Shown: in pieces, positions 36,147-44,443 of the stretch
Position numbering within the stretch: position 1 is the first letter of the stretch
Layout: every line of letters begins with the position of its first letter
NCBI GenBank assembly: GCA_017303855.1
Contig: JAFLBL010000004.1
Coordinates: 248,001-312,000 of the forward strand
Direction: 5' to 3'
Length of the DNA stretch: 64,000 nt
Source: Chitinophagales bacterium
GTDB lineage: Bacteria > Bacteroidota > Bacteroidia > Chitinophagales > Chitinophagaceae
Notes under the pieces: model-generated
What the model was told of the DNA's origin: nothing
The model's input: only the letters and a program-made list of their open reading frames with translations
Database searches by the model: none
Position numbers and translations under genes: made by a program

Positions 36147-37418
36147 ATGGCCGCACTTACGAATAAGCAGTACCGTTTTGCCTTTATCATGGTTACGTCC
36201 CTTTTTTTTCTATGGGGGTTTGCCCATAACCTTGATCCGATCCTTATTCCGCACCTGAAGAAATCATTCACACTGAATAATCTTCAATCATCTTTGGTGG
36301 ACAGTGCGGTATTTATTGCTTATTTCATAATGGCGATACCGGCCGGATTTGTGATGAAGAAATATGGGTATAAAGCCGGTGTCATTCTCGGTCTGCTGCT
36401 GTTTGCAGCAGGTTCCTTTCTTTTTATTCCCGCAGCCAATACACAGCAATATGTCTTTTTTCTGGGTGCTTTGTTTATTATAGCCTGCGGACTTACCATT
36501 CTCGAAACAGCGGCCAATCCGTATGCCTCATTACTGGGAGATCCGGAAACAGCCACGCAACGATTGAATTTTTCGCAGTCATTTAACGGACTGGCTGCCA
36601 CCCTGGCACCAATCATCGGTGCAAGGATCATTCTGACAAAAGATTATTCTGAAGCGGAGCTTTCCGGAATGACCGATGCGGCCCGTAAACTGGCTTTGGC
36701 ATCGGAGGCTTCCACGGTCAAAATGCCTTATCTTATTCTTGGTCTCCTGATACTGGTCGTCGCGGTTATATTCTGGTTTACGCACCTGCCTGAAGTAAAA
36801 GAAGGCGATGGGCATGATGTACAGGCCGGAAAAGGCATACTGCATGCACTGCGGCATAAACATTTATCATGGGGTGTTACCGCACAGTTTTTTTATGTGG
36901 GTGCACAGGTTTGTGTATTCAGTTTCTTTATCCTTTATGCTACAAAAGCCGCGGCCATCGATAAAGTTGAAGCCGCGGATTACCTGGGCTGGGGTTGCGG
37001 TATGGCATTCATGGTTGGCCGGTTTGTGGGTACTTTCCTTATGAAATACATTACACCGCCCCGCTTACTGGCTATTTACGCGCTTGCGAATATGGCCCTG
37101 AGCGCGGTGGCCATGTTTGCGTCAGGAACCATTGCACTTGTAGCTGTGATTGGAATCGCTTTCTTTATGTCGATTATGTTTCCTACCATATTTTCACTGG
37201 GTATCAAAGAACTTGGTACAGATACGCAGTATGGCAGCAGCCTCATCATCATGTCTATTGTTGGTGGTGCTATCCTGCCTCCTGTTTTCGCCTGGATCGC
37301 AGACAGTACAGGGAACATTCAGCTGGCCTATATAGTACCTTTGATCTGTTTTGCAGTGATCCTTTATTTTGGTATGGTTGGATATAAGGTTCAGCTCTAC
37401 ACTAAAGCTAAAATATGA
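36147..37418 (+). CDS. fucP: L-fucose:H+ symporter (FHS family, MFS)
   Basis: 423 aa with about 12 membrane segments. The FucP hallmark LFFLWGFAHNLDPILIPHLK is near the N-terminus; ILETAANPYASLLGDP and QRLNFSQSFNGLAATLAP are also characteristic. Imports L-fucose with protons across the inner membrane. Its stop overlaps the mutarotase start by four bases, which ties it to the fucose set. Follows the dehydratase by 33 bases. Confidence 0.95.
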   Translation: MAALTNKQYRFAFIMVTSLFFLWGFAHNLDPILIPHLKKSFTLNNLQSSLVDSAVFIAYFIMAIPAGFVMKKYGYKAGVILGLLLFAAGSFLFIPAANTQQYVFFLGALFIIACGLTILETAANPYASLLGDPETATQRLNFSQSFNGLAATLAPIIGARIILTKDYSEAELSGMTDAARKLALASEASTVKMPYLILGLLILVVAVIFWFTHLPEVKEGDGHDVQAGKGILHALRHKHLSWGVTAQFFYVGAQVCVFSFFILYATKAAAIDKVEAADYLGWGCGMAFMVGRFVGTFLMKYITPPRLLAIYALANMALSAVAMFASGTIALVAVIGIAFFMSIMFPTIFSLGIKELGTDTQYGSSLIIMSIVGGAILPPVFAWIADSTGNIQLAYIVPLICFAVILYFGMVGYKVQLYTKAKI

Positions 37419-37753
37419 AACGGTTTTGCCTTGCACTCGACCTCGTGGATGATCCGGCACTGATCGCTGAATATGAACAATGGCATCAGCGGGGCGCCCA
37501 GTTGCCCGGTATTCCGGAGAGTATCCGCGAAGCCGGTATCACCCAAATGGAGATCTACCGTACGGGCAACCGGCTCTTTATGATCATGGAGACCACCGAT
37601 GATTTTGATCCGGCGAAGAAAGCCACAGCCGATGCCGCTAATCCGGCCGTGCAGGAATGGGAACAACTGATGTGGAAATTCCAGCAACCACTTCCCTGGG
37701 CCGCACCCGGAGAAAAATGGGTGCTGATGAAACAGATTTTTCAATTAAACTGA
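37415..37753 (+). CDS. L-fucose/L-rhamnose mutarotase (RhaM fold)
   Basis: 112 aa of the RhaM family (dimeric ferredoxin-like fold). MKRFCLALDLVDDPALIAEY, HQRGAQLPGIPESIREAGI and EIYRTGNRLFMIME are family-typical. Interconverts sugar anomers. Overlaps fucP by four bases and precedes the SDR gene by 15, so L-fucose is the expected substrate, as in the Xanthomonas-type fucose clusters. It differs clearly from the second RhaM-like protein at 44129. Confidence 0.92.
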   Translation: MKRFCLALDLVDDPALIAEYEQWHQRGAQLPGIPESIREAGITQMEIYRTGNRLFMIMETTDDFDPAKKATADAANPAVQEWEQLMWKFQQPLPWAAPGEKWVLMKQIFQLN

Positions 37754-37768
37754 ACATAATTTTATTTT

Positions 37769-38530
37769 ATGTTTTCACTCACTAATAAAACAGCCCTGGT
37801 AACCGGTGGAGGCAGTGGGATCGGTCGTGCGATCGCCACCCTGTTTGCCCGGCAGGGAGCAGCTGTAACTATTCTGGACCTCGATGAAAAAGGGGCTGTT
37901 GCCACCTCCGAAGAGATCACAAATGCCGGGGGACAAGCAAACTATATTCTCTGTAATGTATCCGATCAGGCCGCTGTAAAAGCAGCAGTGACCCAATTGC
38001 CCGCTATTCATATTCTCGTGAACAATGCCGGTGTGGCCCATGTGGGCACCGCGGAGAACACGTCCGTTGAAGATTTCTCCCGCATCTTCGAGATCAATGT
38101 AAAAGGGATCTATAACTGTCTGCATGAAGTGATCCCGGTGATGAAAACCACTGGCGGGGTCATTTTGAATATGGCTTCTATTGCTTCTTCCGTAGGCATC
38201 ACGGACCGTTTTGCGTATAGTATGAGCAAAGGAGCTGTAGTGGGCATGACGCTTTCCACCGCCCGTGATTTTATGGCTGCGGGTATCCGTTGTAATTGCA
38301 TTTCTCCTGCCCGTGTTCATACGCCTTTTGTGGATGGATTCATTGCAAAGAACTATCCCGGTAAGGAAGCGGAGATGTTTGAAAAATTATCAAAAAGTCA
38401 GCCGATCGGACGTATGGGACAGGTGGATGAGATCGCGGCACTGGCCCTTTATCTCTGTAGTGACGAAGCCTCTTTTATCACCGGCAATGATTATCCCATT
38501 GACGGTGGATTTATCAACTTAAATAATTAA
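37769..38530 (+). CDS. short-chain dehydrogenase, probable 2-keto-3-deoxy-L-fuconate dehydrogenase
   Basis: 253 aa classical SDR: cofactor motif VTGGGSGIGRA, ILVNNAGVAHVG, catalytic Ser in NMASIASSVG and Tyr-x-x-x-Lys in YSMSKGAV, and a C-terminus DYPIDGGFINL. Acidic residues after beta-2 (LDLDEKG) favour NAD. In the non-phosphorylating L-fucose route this step oxidises 2-keto-3-deoxy-L-fuconate to the 2,4-diketo acid that the next gene's product cleaves. Assignment to this step rather than L-fucose dehydrogenase rests on gene order and on the aldo/keto reductase at 40350. Confidence 0.85.
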   Translation: MFSLTNKTALVTGGGSGIGRAIATLFARQGAAVTILDLDEKGAVATSEEITNAGGQANYILCNVSDQAAVKAAVTQLPAIHILVNNAGVAHVGTAENTSVEDFSRIFEINVKGIYNCLHEVIPVMKTTGGVILNMASIASSVGITDRFAYSMSKGAVVGMTLSTARDFMAAGIRCNCISPARVHTPFVDGFIAKNYPGKEAEMFEKLSKSQPIGRMGQVDEIAALALYLCSDEASFITGNDYPIDGGFINLNN

Positions 38531-38538
38531 TAAGTTCC

Positions 38539-39393
38539 ATGAAACTGATTCGCTTTGGAAATCCCGGTGCCGAAAAACCCGGTGTGCATATCGACGGTGT
38601 GAATTATGACTGCAGTGCTTTTATTCGTGATTACGATGAAGCCTTCCTGGCCAATGACGGACTGACCCAACTGTCAGCCATACTCGAAAAAGAAGCCGGT
38701 AAACTGCCCGTGGTTCCTGAAGGTACCCGTTTAGGTCCGCCGCTGGCCCGTCCTTCCAAGATCGTGTGTATCGGCCTGAATTACTCCAAACATGCGAAAG
38801 AAACCAATGCGCCGATCCCCAAGGAACCGATCATCTTTTTTAAATCCACTACTTCGTATAACGGTCCAAATGACCCGATTACGATTCCCAAAAATTCGGT
38901 GAAGACCGATTGGGAAGTGGAACTCGCTTTTGTAATTGGTAAAAAAGCGTCTTATGTGGAAGTGAGCGAAGCCATGGATTATGTGGCCGGTTATGCGCTG
39001 CACAATGATGTGAGTGAACGTGAATTTCAACTGGAACGCGGTGGAACCTGGGACAAAGGCAAAGGCTGTGATACCTTTGCCCCCATCGGTCCCTGGCTGG
39101 TAACCAAAGATGAAATTCCTGATCCGGACAATCTCCGTCTCTGGCTCACCCTCAACGGCAAAATGATGCAGGACAGCAATACCAATGATCTGATCTTTAA
39201 TATTCCTTTCCTCGTTTCTTATATCAGTCAGTTCATGACCCTGCTACCCGGCGATATCATTTCTACTGGTACACCCGCTGGTGTCGGACTCGGTTTTAAT
39301 CCCAACATCTTCCTTAAAGAAGGGGATGTGGTGGAACTGGGAATTGATGGATTGGGGACGAGCAGGCAAGTGTGTTATGATTATAAGAAGTAG
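38539..39393 (+). CDS. FAH-family hydrolase, probable 2,4-diketo-3-deoxy-L-fuconate hydrolase
   Basis: 284 aa fumarylacetoacetate hydrolase fold: KIVCIGLNYSKHAKET, metal-binding acids in TDWEVELAFVIGKKASY and LHNDVSEREFQ, and STGTPAGVGLGFNP. Members in fucose clusters split 2,4-diketo-3-deoxy-L-fuconate to pyruvate and lactate, the last step of the pathway. Starts 8 bases after the SDR gene. Automatic annotation often names this group ureidoglycolate lyase, which context does not support. Confidence 0.88.
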   Translation: MKLIRFGNPGAEKPGVHIDGVNYDCSAFIRDYDEAFLANDGLTQLSAILEKEAGKLPVVPEGTRLGPPLARPSKIVCIGLNYSKHAKETNAPIPKEPIIFFKSTTSYNGPNDPITIPKNSVKTDWEVELAFVIGKKASYVEVSEAMDYVAGYALHNDVSEREFQLERGGTWDKGKGCDTFAPIGPWLVTKDEIPDPDNLRLWLTLNGKMMQDSNTNDLIFNIPFLVSYISQFMTLLPGDIISTGTPAGVGLGFNPNIFLKEGDVVELGIDGLGTSRQVCYDYKK

Positions 39394-39400
39394 TTTGGTT

Positions 39401-39482
39401 CATGCTTCGGCAATGCTTCGGCAGGCTCATGCTTCGGCAAGCTCAGCATGACAACGGATGTCACCCTGAGCCTGCCGAAGGG
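39401..39482. repeat. repetitive hairpin element with tandem ATGCTTCGGCA units
   Basis: ATGCTTCGGCA occurs at 39402, 39413 (direct tandem) and 39429. From 39431 a long hairpin forms: left arm 39431-39452, 7-base loop, right arm 39460-39481, 18 of 22 positions paired. The right arm (CACCCTGAGCCTGCCGAAGG) belongs to a repeat type seen between genes in many Bacteroidota. It occupies most of the 122-base gap before the lactonase gene and could also act as a weak terminator or mRNA-stability hairpin. Confidence 0.8.
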
Positions 39483-39515
39483 TGATAAACACTTAACGAC
39501 AAACAACAAACCCTC

Positions 39516-40340
39516 ATGATCATAGATAGCCATCAGCATTTCTGGAATTACGAGCCGCAGAAGCACGGCTGGATAGATGAGGATATGAAAACAATCCGCC
39601 GGGACTTTCTGCCGGATGAACTGGAAGCCATTTTTCGTGAACAGGGCGTAGCCGGTTCAGTTGCCGTGGAGGCCGATCAGAACGAAGCCGAAACAGAATT
39701 CCTGATTGCACTCAGTAATAAATATTCTTTCATTAAAGGCATCGTCGGGTATACCGATCTGCGGGCGGATAATGTGGAAGAACGGCTGGCTTATTTCAAT
39801 GGTTATCCCGTGGTAAAAGGTTTCCGGCATGTATTACAGAGCCAGGATCCGTCCTTTTTGTTGCAGCCCTCTTTTTTGCGGGGAATCGGTTTATTGAAGA
39901 AATACGGATTTACGTATGATATATTGGTTTTCCCGAAACACCTTGCAGCTGTAAAACAATTGGTCGCCGGTTTCCCCGATCAGTTATTTGTACTGGATCA
40001 TCTCGCCAAGCCTTATATAAAACACGGGCAGATAGATGAATGGGCAGCAGATATCCGTGAACTGGCCCGGTATTCCAATTTATATTGCAAGCTCAGCGGT
40101 ATGGTTACCGAAGCCGATTACCTGCACTGGAAACAACCTGATTTCACAGCTTATCTGGATGTGGTGGTTAATGCCTTCGGGACAAATCGCCTGTTGTACG
40201 GGAGCGACTGGCCCGTTTGTACCGTTGCCGCTTCATACGGGCAGGTATCAGCTATTATTAAAGATTATTTTGCTACATTTTCACCGGAAGAGCAGGAAGC
40301 GGTCTTTTCCGGCAACGCAACCCGATTCTATCATTTATAA
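39516..40340 (+). CDS. amidohydrolase-family lactonase, probable L-fuconolactone hydrolase
   Basis: 274 aa of the COG3618-type metal-dependent hydrolases. N-terminal HxH in IIDSHQHFWNYEP, then GFRHVLQSQDP, VLDHLAKPYIK and the late metal-ligand Asp in RLLYGSDWPVC. Such enzymes open L-fucono-1,5-lactone to L-fuconate in the oxidative fucose pathway. Encoded 9 bases before the aldo/keto reductase that would produce the lactone. L-rhamnonolactone is an alternative substrate. Confidence 0.9.
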   Translation: MIIDSHQHFWNYEPQKHGWIDEDMKTIRRDFLPDELEAIFREQGVAGSVAVEADQNEAETEFLIALSNKYSFIKGIVGYTDLRADNVEERLAYFNGYPVVKGFRHVLQSQDPSFLLQPSFLRGIGLLKKYGFTYDILVFPKHLAAVKQLVAGFPDQLFVLDHLAKPYIKHGQIDEWAADIRELARYSNLYCKLSGMVTEADYLHWKQPDFTAYLDVVVNAFGTNRLLYGSDWPVCTVAASYGQVSAIIKDYFATFSPEEQEAVFSGNATRFYHL

Positions 40341-40349
40341 TCAGCACTC

Positions 40350-41378
40350 ATGTCAGCAAAAGTTAATTTTCCCCCGGTGATTTTTGGCAGTACCGCACTG
40401 GGCAATATATATGAAGAGATTCCGTATAACACGAAACTGGCTATTGTCAGGGAATGTGTGAATAATGCACCCGGCGGAATGGTGATGTTTGACTCCGCAG
40501 GCAAATACGGAGCCGGACTCGCCCTGGAAGTATTGGGGAAATGCCTGGAAGAACTGGGTGTGCCTCCCGAAAAAGTGATTATCAGCAATAAGCTGGCCTG
40601 GTACCGGATTCCGCTGAGTGGCCCCGAACCTACCTTTGAACCGGGCGTTTGGCACAACCTGAAGTATGACGCCGTTCAGAAAATCAGTTACCAGGGTATA
40701 CTAGACTGTTATGAACAGGGAAATGAACTGCTGGGAAAATATAAAACGCAAACCGCCTCCGTACACGACCCGGATGAATACCTGGCGGCTGCCGTGGACA
40801 AAGCGGATGATAAGCGCAGGTATGAAGACATACTGGCGGCCTATAAAGCCCTGCATGAACTGAAAGCCGCGGGTAAAATAAGTTCGGTCGGAGTTGGCGC
40901 TAAAAACTGGAAGAGCATTCAGCGTATAGCCAATGATGTGGAGCTGGACTGGGTGATGATTGCGAATAGTATTACTGTACATTCTCATCCGCAACCCTTA
41001 CTGGAGTTTATGGCGCAATTGCACAGTAAAGGAGTGGCCATCATCAACTCCGCCGTGTTTAACGGGGGATTCCTGGTCGGCCGTGATTTTTATAACTACA
41101 AGAAAGTGGATCCGGATACAGAAGACGGGAAGGCCAAATATGCCTGGCGGGCAAAATTCTTTGAACTCTGTGCCAAACACAATGTAACCCCCGCAGAAGC
41201 CTGTTTTAATTTTGGTTTCCGTATACCCGGTGTGAACTCCGTGGCCTTAAGCACGTCACATCCCGAAAAAGTAAAACCGAATATCGCCATGGCTACCTGC
41301 GAAGTACCGGTGGCTTTATGGGATGATATGAAAGCGAACGGATTGCTGGAGGAAGATTACCTGATTAATAATTTGTAG
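40350..41378 (+). CDS. aldo/keto reductase, probable L-fucose (aldose) 1-dehydrogenase
   Basis: 342 aa AKR of the D-threo-aldose/L-fucose dehydrogenase group. Catalytic tetrad is readable: Asp and Tyr in MFDSAGKYGAGLALEVLG, Lys in VIISNKLAWYR and His in ASVHDPDEYLAA. Would oxidise L-fucose to its lactone with NAD(P), the first step for the lactonase encoded just upstream. Last + strand gene of the fucose set; followed by an 8-bp tandem repeat and a convergent sulfatase gene. Confidence 0.9.
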   Translation: MSAKVNFPPVIFGSTALGNIYEEIPYNTKLAIVRECVNNAPGGMVMFDSAGKYGAGLALEVLGKCLEELGVPPEKVIISNKLAWYRIPLSGPEPTFEPGVWHNLKYDAVQKISYQGILDCYEQGNELLGKYKTQTASVHDPDEYLAAAVDKADDKRRYEDILAAYKALHELKAAGKISSVGVGAKNWKSIQRIANDVELDWVMIANSITVHSHPQPLLEFMAQLHSKGVAIINSAVFNGGFLVGRDFYNYKKVDPDTEDGKAKYAWRAKFFELCAKHNVTPAEACFNFGFRIPGVNSVALSTSHPEKVKPNIAMATCEVPVALWDDMKANGLLEEDYLINNL

Positions 41379-41384
41379 AGTAAG

Positions 41385-41430
41385 GTTGACAAGTTGAAAG
41401 GTTGAAAAGTTGATAGGTTGACAGGGTTGT
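41385..41430. repeat. 8-bp tandem repeat (GTTGAnAn), five regular copies plus a partial one
   Basis: GTTGA begins at 41385, 41393, 41401, 41409 and 41417, exactly every 8 bases, then a diverged copy near 41426. It lies between the convergent aldo/keto reductase and sulfatase genes. No terminator with a T run is seen here. Confidence 0.85.
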
Positions 41431-41437
41431 CGTATTC

Positions 41438-42850
41438 TTAATCTTTTTCTCCAACCAAAAATGGCCAATCGGGATTTCTTACATGTGACTTTTTCATCCA
41501 TTGAGCCATCTTTTTAACGATGCCGGGGAACTGTGCCGCCAGGTTATTTTTTTCCAGGGGATCTGCAGACAGATCGTATAATTCAATCGGCGAGGGGGTA
41601 CTGGTGGAAGCATTTAAACGTATCCCTTTCCAGTTCTTCCAGCTGATCGCCTGGCGCCCGTCATTTTCATGAAATTCCCAATAAAAGTAATCGTGCGTTT
41701 TGCGCCTGCCCTTGTTTAGCAGTACCGGAACAAGGGAGAGTCCATCTGTCTTCACGTTGCTTTTTATTCCCGCCAGCTCCAGTAGGGTCGGGTACATATC
41801 CCATAAGGCTGCGGGTTCATTATTGACTGCTGATTTTATTTTTCCCGGCCAATACGCCACATACGGTACACGGATGCCGCCTTCATACAAATCCCGTTTG
41901 ATGCCACGGAAACCGCCACTGCTGTTAAAAAAATCAGGATCCCCGCCATTCTCACGATGTGGGCCATTGTCACTGGTGAAAATGATCAGCGTATTTTCAG
42001 CGAGTCCTTTGTCCGCAATCGCCTTTATGATCTCGCCTACATATTGATCCAGTCTTGAGATCATGGCCGCAAACTGTGCATGGGGCAGGGGCTCTGGCAC
42101 GGCATTGTGCGGGCGGGTCTTTAGTTTATTCCCACTAAGCGGGGTTTCATTGAATTTCTGTGCATAGTGTTGATACCATTCATCCTGCGGACCGATCACA
42201 TCACCATGTGGCAGTGTATAGGGCAGGTACATAAAGAAGGGCTGACTGCCGGCGGCTTTAATATAGGCTAATGCTTCCTGATGAATCCGTGTGGCGGAAT
42301 AAACGGAATCCTTTCCTTTGTTAGGCAATTCAATTTTCTGATGATTGTCCCATAAGTAAAGCGGAAAATAATCGTGTGCGAGACTCTGGCAATTGTATCC
42401 GAAAAACCGGTCAAAGCCGTGTTTGTTGGGATCGCCGCTGTTCTGGTTAAAACCCAATCCCCATTTCCCGAATGCCGCTGTGGCATAACCGTTATCCTGC
42501 AGATAATTGGCAAAGGTTTTGGTGTTTTCTGGTAAGGGAATCTGCCCTTCCGGCGCGAAAGGGAGATTGCCCCGGATAGCGGCATGTCCGGTATGCATGC
42601 CTGTGAGCAGGGAAGCCCGTGCCGGTGCACAAACCGTGGAGCCGGAATAGAAACGGGTAAACCGCAAACCGGCGGCCGCCATTTTATCGATCTGTGGTGT
42701 CTCGATCTTTTGCTGGCCATAACAACCTATCTCGCCATATCCCAGGTCATCGGCAAAGATGAAAATGATATTGGGGCGCTGATGGGTTTGAGCAAAGACC
42801 ACTGTCTGTATCAGCAATAAGAAGAGTAAGCACCAGATACCTTTTTTCAT
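41438..42850 (-). CDS. secreted sulfatase (S1 family)
   Basis: 470 aa, signal peptide ending TVVFAQ. Metal-binding start PNIIFIFADDLGYGEIG, the formylglycine site Cys74 in STVCAPARASLLTG, GKWGLGFN and FTSDNGPHRENGG are all S1 sulfatase landmarks. Removes sulfate esters from sugars after the Cys is converted to formylglycine; no maturation enzyme is encoded in this window. Starts 2 bases after the GH105 gene ends, so the pair is one - strand transcript, opposed to the surrounding locus. Exact S1 subfamily not assignable by eye. Confidence 0.93.
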   Translation of the reverse strand: MKKGIWCLLFLLLIQTVVFAQTHQRPNIIFIFADDLGYGEIGCYGQQKIETPQIDKMAAAGLRFTRFYSGSTVCAPARASLLTGMHTGHAAIRGNLPFAPEGQIPLPENTKTFANYLQDNGYATAAFGKWGLGFNQNSGDPNKHGFDRFFGYNCQSLAHDYFPLYLWDNHQKIELPNKGKDSVYSATRIHQEALAYIKAAGSQPFFMYLPYTLPHGDVIGPQDEWYQHYAQKFNETPLSGNKLKTRPHNAVPEPLPHAQFAAMISRLDQYVGEIIKAIADKGLAENTLIIFTSDNGPHRENGGDPDFFNSSGGFRGIKRDLYEGGIRVPYVAYWPGKIKSAVNNEPAALWDMYPTLLELAGIKSNVKTDGLSLVPVLLNKGRRKTHDYFYWEFHENDGRQAISWKNWKGIRLNASTSTPSPIELYDLSADPLEKNNLAAQFPGIVKKMAQWMKKSHVRNPDWPFLVGEKD

Positions 42851-42852
42851 GC

Positions 42853-43980
42853 TTATTTCATTTTATAAATCTCCGTACCAGCCAGCAGAAAACAACCCAG
42901 TCCATAGTCCTCAAAATCGGGCGTCTTATCATATCCTACCGGCTGCCCGTCTTTGGGTTCCTTGCCGGTGCCTTGTACATAACCCAGTTTGCCATTGTCA
43001 TGTACGGCTTCCTTCACCATGGCTTTCCAGGCTTTGGCGATAGCGGTTTTGTAGGTCTTCTTTTCCAGGATACCGTTGTTGATACCCCAGGCAAAGCCAT
43101 AGATAAACAAGGAGGTGCCGGATACTTCTTTACCGCCAAAATGATTGGCATCATTCAGACTTACGTTCCAGTAACCATCCGTCCGTTGCAGGGGCAGGAG
43201 GGCAGCACACATGTCTTTAAAATCCTGCAGGTATTCATTGTAATGCGGATCCGATTTGGGTAACGCTTCCAGCGTTTTTACAAGGGCAGCCACCACCCAG
43301 CCATTGCCACGGCTCCAGTAGCAATCATCCCCGTTGGGCTCTTTATACGGTGGTACAAAATCCTTGTCTCTCCACCATAATTTCTCCGTGGTATTGTACA
43401 AACCCTTTCCGCCATGTTTGTATTTGGTAAACGCGTACATTTCATACATGCGTTTGAAATAACTGCTGTCATTATACAGGTTGCCCAGTTTTACCAGTAC
43501 CGGCATCGCCATTTGCAGCGCATCGATCCAGTGCCAGTCATCCACTTTGGGCGTGGCCAGCATACTGTCCATACTGGCTTTAATGTCTTTAACCCGCTCC
43601 GGATGTTGTTTGCCATCCAGGATATACATATCAATATATGTCTGACCGCAGCACTGGTTATCCGCATTACGTGTTTTGATACCGCCCCGCAGACCCCATT
43701 TATGTTTTTCGCCCCACTGGAGCATATAGTCATAGTAGGTTTTCTTTTTATCAATGCCATAGAGTGCCATCAGTCCTTCATAATACACGGCACGTGTCCA
43801 GATATTACTGGGCCTTTCAATATTGGTGAAAATGGATTTACCGGCATCCGGCCATTTGTCCATGAAGTACTGGTTGGTCAGCCGCATAGGCTTCAGTATT
43901 TTTTTCTTAGACGGCAATGACTGGCTGCTGCCGGCCAGTACTACGCAAAGGAATCCGGAAAGGAAAAGAAATTTTTTCAT
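42853..43980 (-). CDS. GH105 unsaturated uronyl hydrolase
   Basis: 375 aa from the ATG at 43980, which gives a regular signal peptide (MKKFLFLSGFLCVVLAGSSQ); a longer frame from 44043 adds 21 non-signal residues and is rejected. Alpha/alpha-barrel landmarks: NIWTRAVYYEGLMALYG, ADNQCCGQTYIDMY (Asp107), DDWHWIDALQMAMP (Asp153) and CYWSRGNGWVVAALVK. Enzymes of this family hydrate and release 4,5-unsaturated uronic acid from products of polysaccharide lyases acting on rhamnogalacturonan or glucuronate-capped side chains. Its presence implies a lyase step; the only candidate in the window is the unassigned protein at 26027. Confidence 0.92.
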   Translation of the reverse strand: MKKFLFLSGFLCVVLAGSSQSLPSKKKILKPMRLTNQYFMDKWPDAGKSIFTNIERPSNIWTRAVYYEGLMALYGIDKKKTYYDYMLQWGEKHKWGLRGGIKTRNADNQCCGQTYIDMYILDGKQHPERVKDIKASMDSMLATPKVDDWHWIDALQMAMPVLVKLGNLYNDSSYFKRMYEMYAFTKYKHGGKGLYNTTEKLWWRDKDFVPPYKEPNGDDCYWSRGNGWVVAALVKTLEALPKSDPHYNEYLQDFKDMCAALLPLQRTDGYWNVSLNDANHFGGKEVSGTSLFIYGFAWGINNGILEKKTYKTAIAKAWKAMVKEAVHDNGKLGYVQGTGKEPKDGQPVGYDKTPDFEDYGLGCFLLAGTEIYKMK

Positions 43981-44128
43981 GTGCAATCGCGGGGTTTGAT
44001 TTTCTGAATGGTTCGTAAAATTCATGTAAAAAAGGCAAAACACATAAAAACGCGTATGGAATCGTTACAGACAGTACGTGACGGTTCCCGCAGCCGGCTG
44101 AACTATTTTTTTACTTAAATACCGCTAT

Positions 44129-44443
44129 ATGAAACGACTTGCATTTAAAATGAAACTGTATAAAGGCCGGGAAGAAGAGTATAAAAAAAGACATGATGAG
44201 ATCTGGCCGGAACTGGTAAGCTTATTAAAGGAAACCGGCATCAGTCATTATTCCATCTTTCTTGAAGAAGAAACCGGCTTTTTATTCGGCGTGCTGGAAA
44301 TCGCGGATCCGGCGATGATGGATACACTCCCGGCTCATCCGGTTATGAAAAAATGGTGGGCGTATATGAAAGATATCATGGAAAGTAATCCGGATAATTC
44401 ACCGGTGTCTGTTCCATTGAAGGATGTGTTTTATATGGCATAA
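44129..44443 (+). CDS. rhaM: L-rhamnose mutarotase-like protein (RhaM)
   Basis: 104 aa, the standard RhaM length. RLAFKMKLYKGREEEYKKRH, DEIWPELVSLLKETGI and HYSIFLEEETGFLFGVLEI followed by HPVMKKWWAYM are the family signature. Interconverts L-rhamnose anomers. No rhamnose isomerase, kinase or aldolase is encoded in the window, so its sugar here is uncertain. It precedes the second SusC gene by 146 bases and is divergent from GH105. Confidence 0.94.
   Translation: MKRLAFKMKLYKGREEEYKKRHDEIWPELVSLLKETGISHYSIFLEEETGFLFGVLEIADPAMMDTLPAHPVMKKWWAYMKDIMESNPDNSPVSVPLKDVFYMA

Noticed and set aside
38539..39393. Ureidoglycolate lyase
   Set aside because: The fold is shared, but no purine-degradation gene is near while the fucose pathway surrounds it.
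41385..41430. Possible CRISPR-like array
   Set aside because: The units are 8 bases long with no spacers and no cas genes nearby; it is a simple tandem repeat.
43981..44043. N-terminal extension of GH105
   Set aside because: The added 21 residues precede a complete signal peptide that starts at the ATG at 43980.
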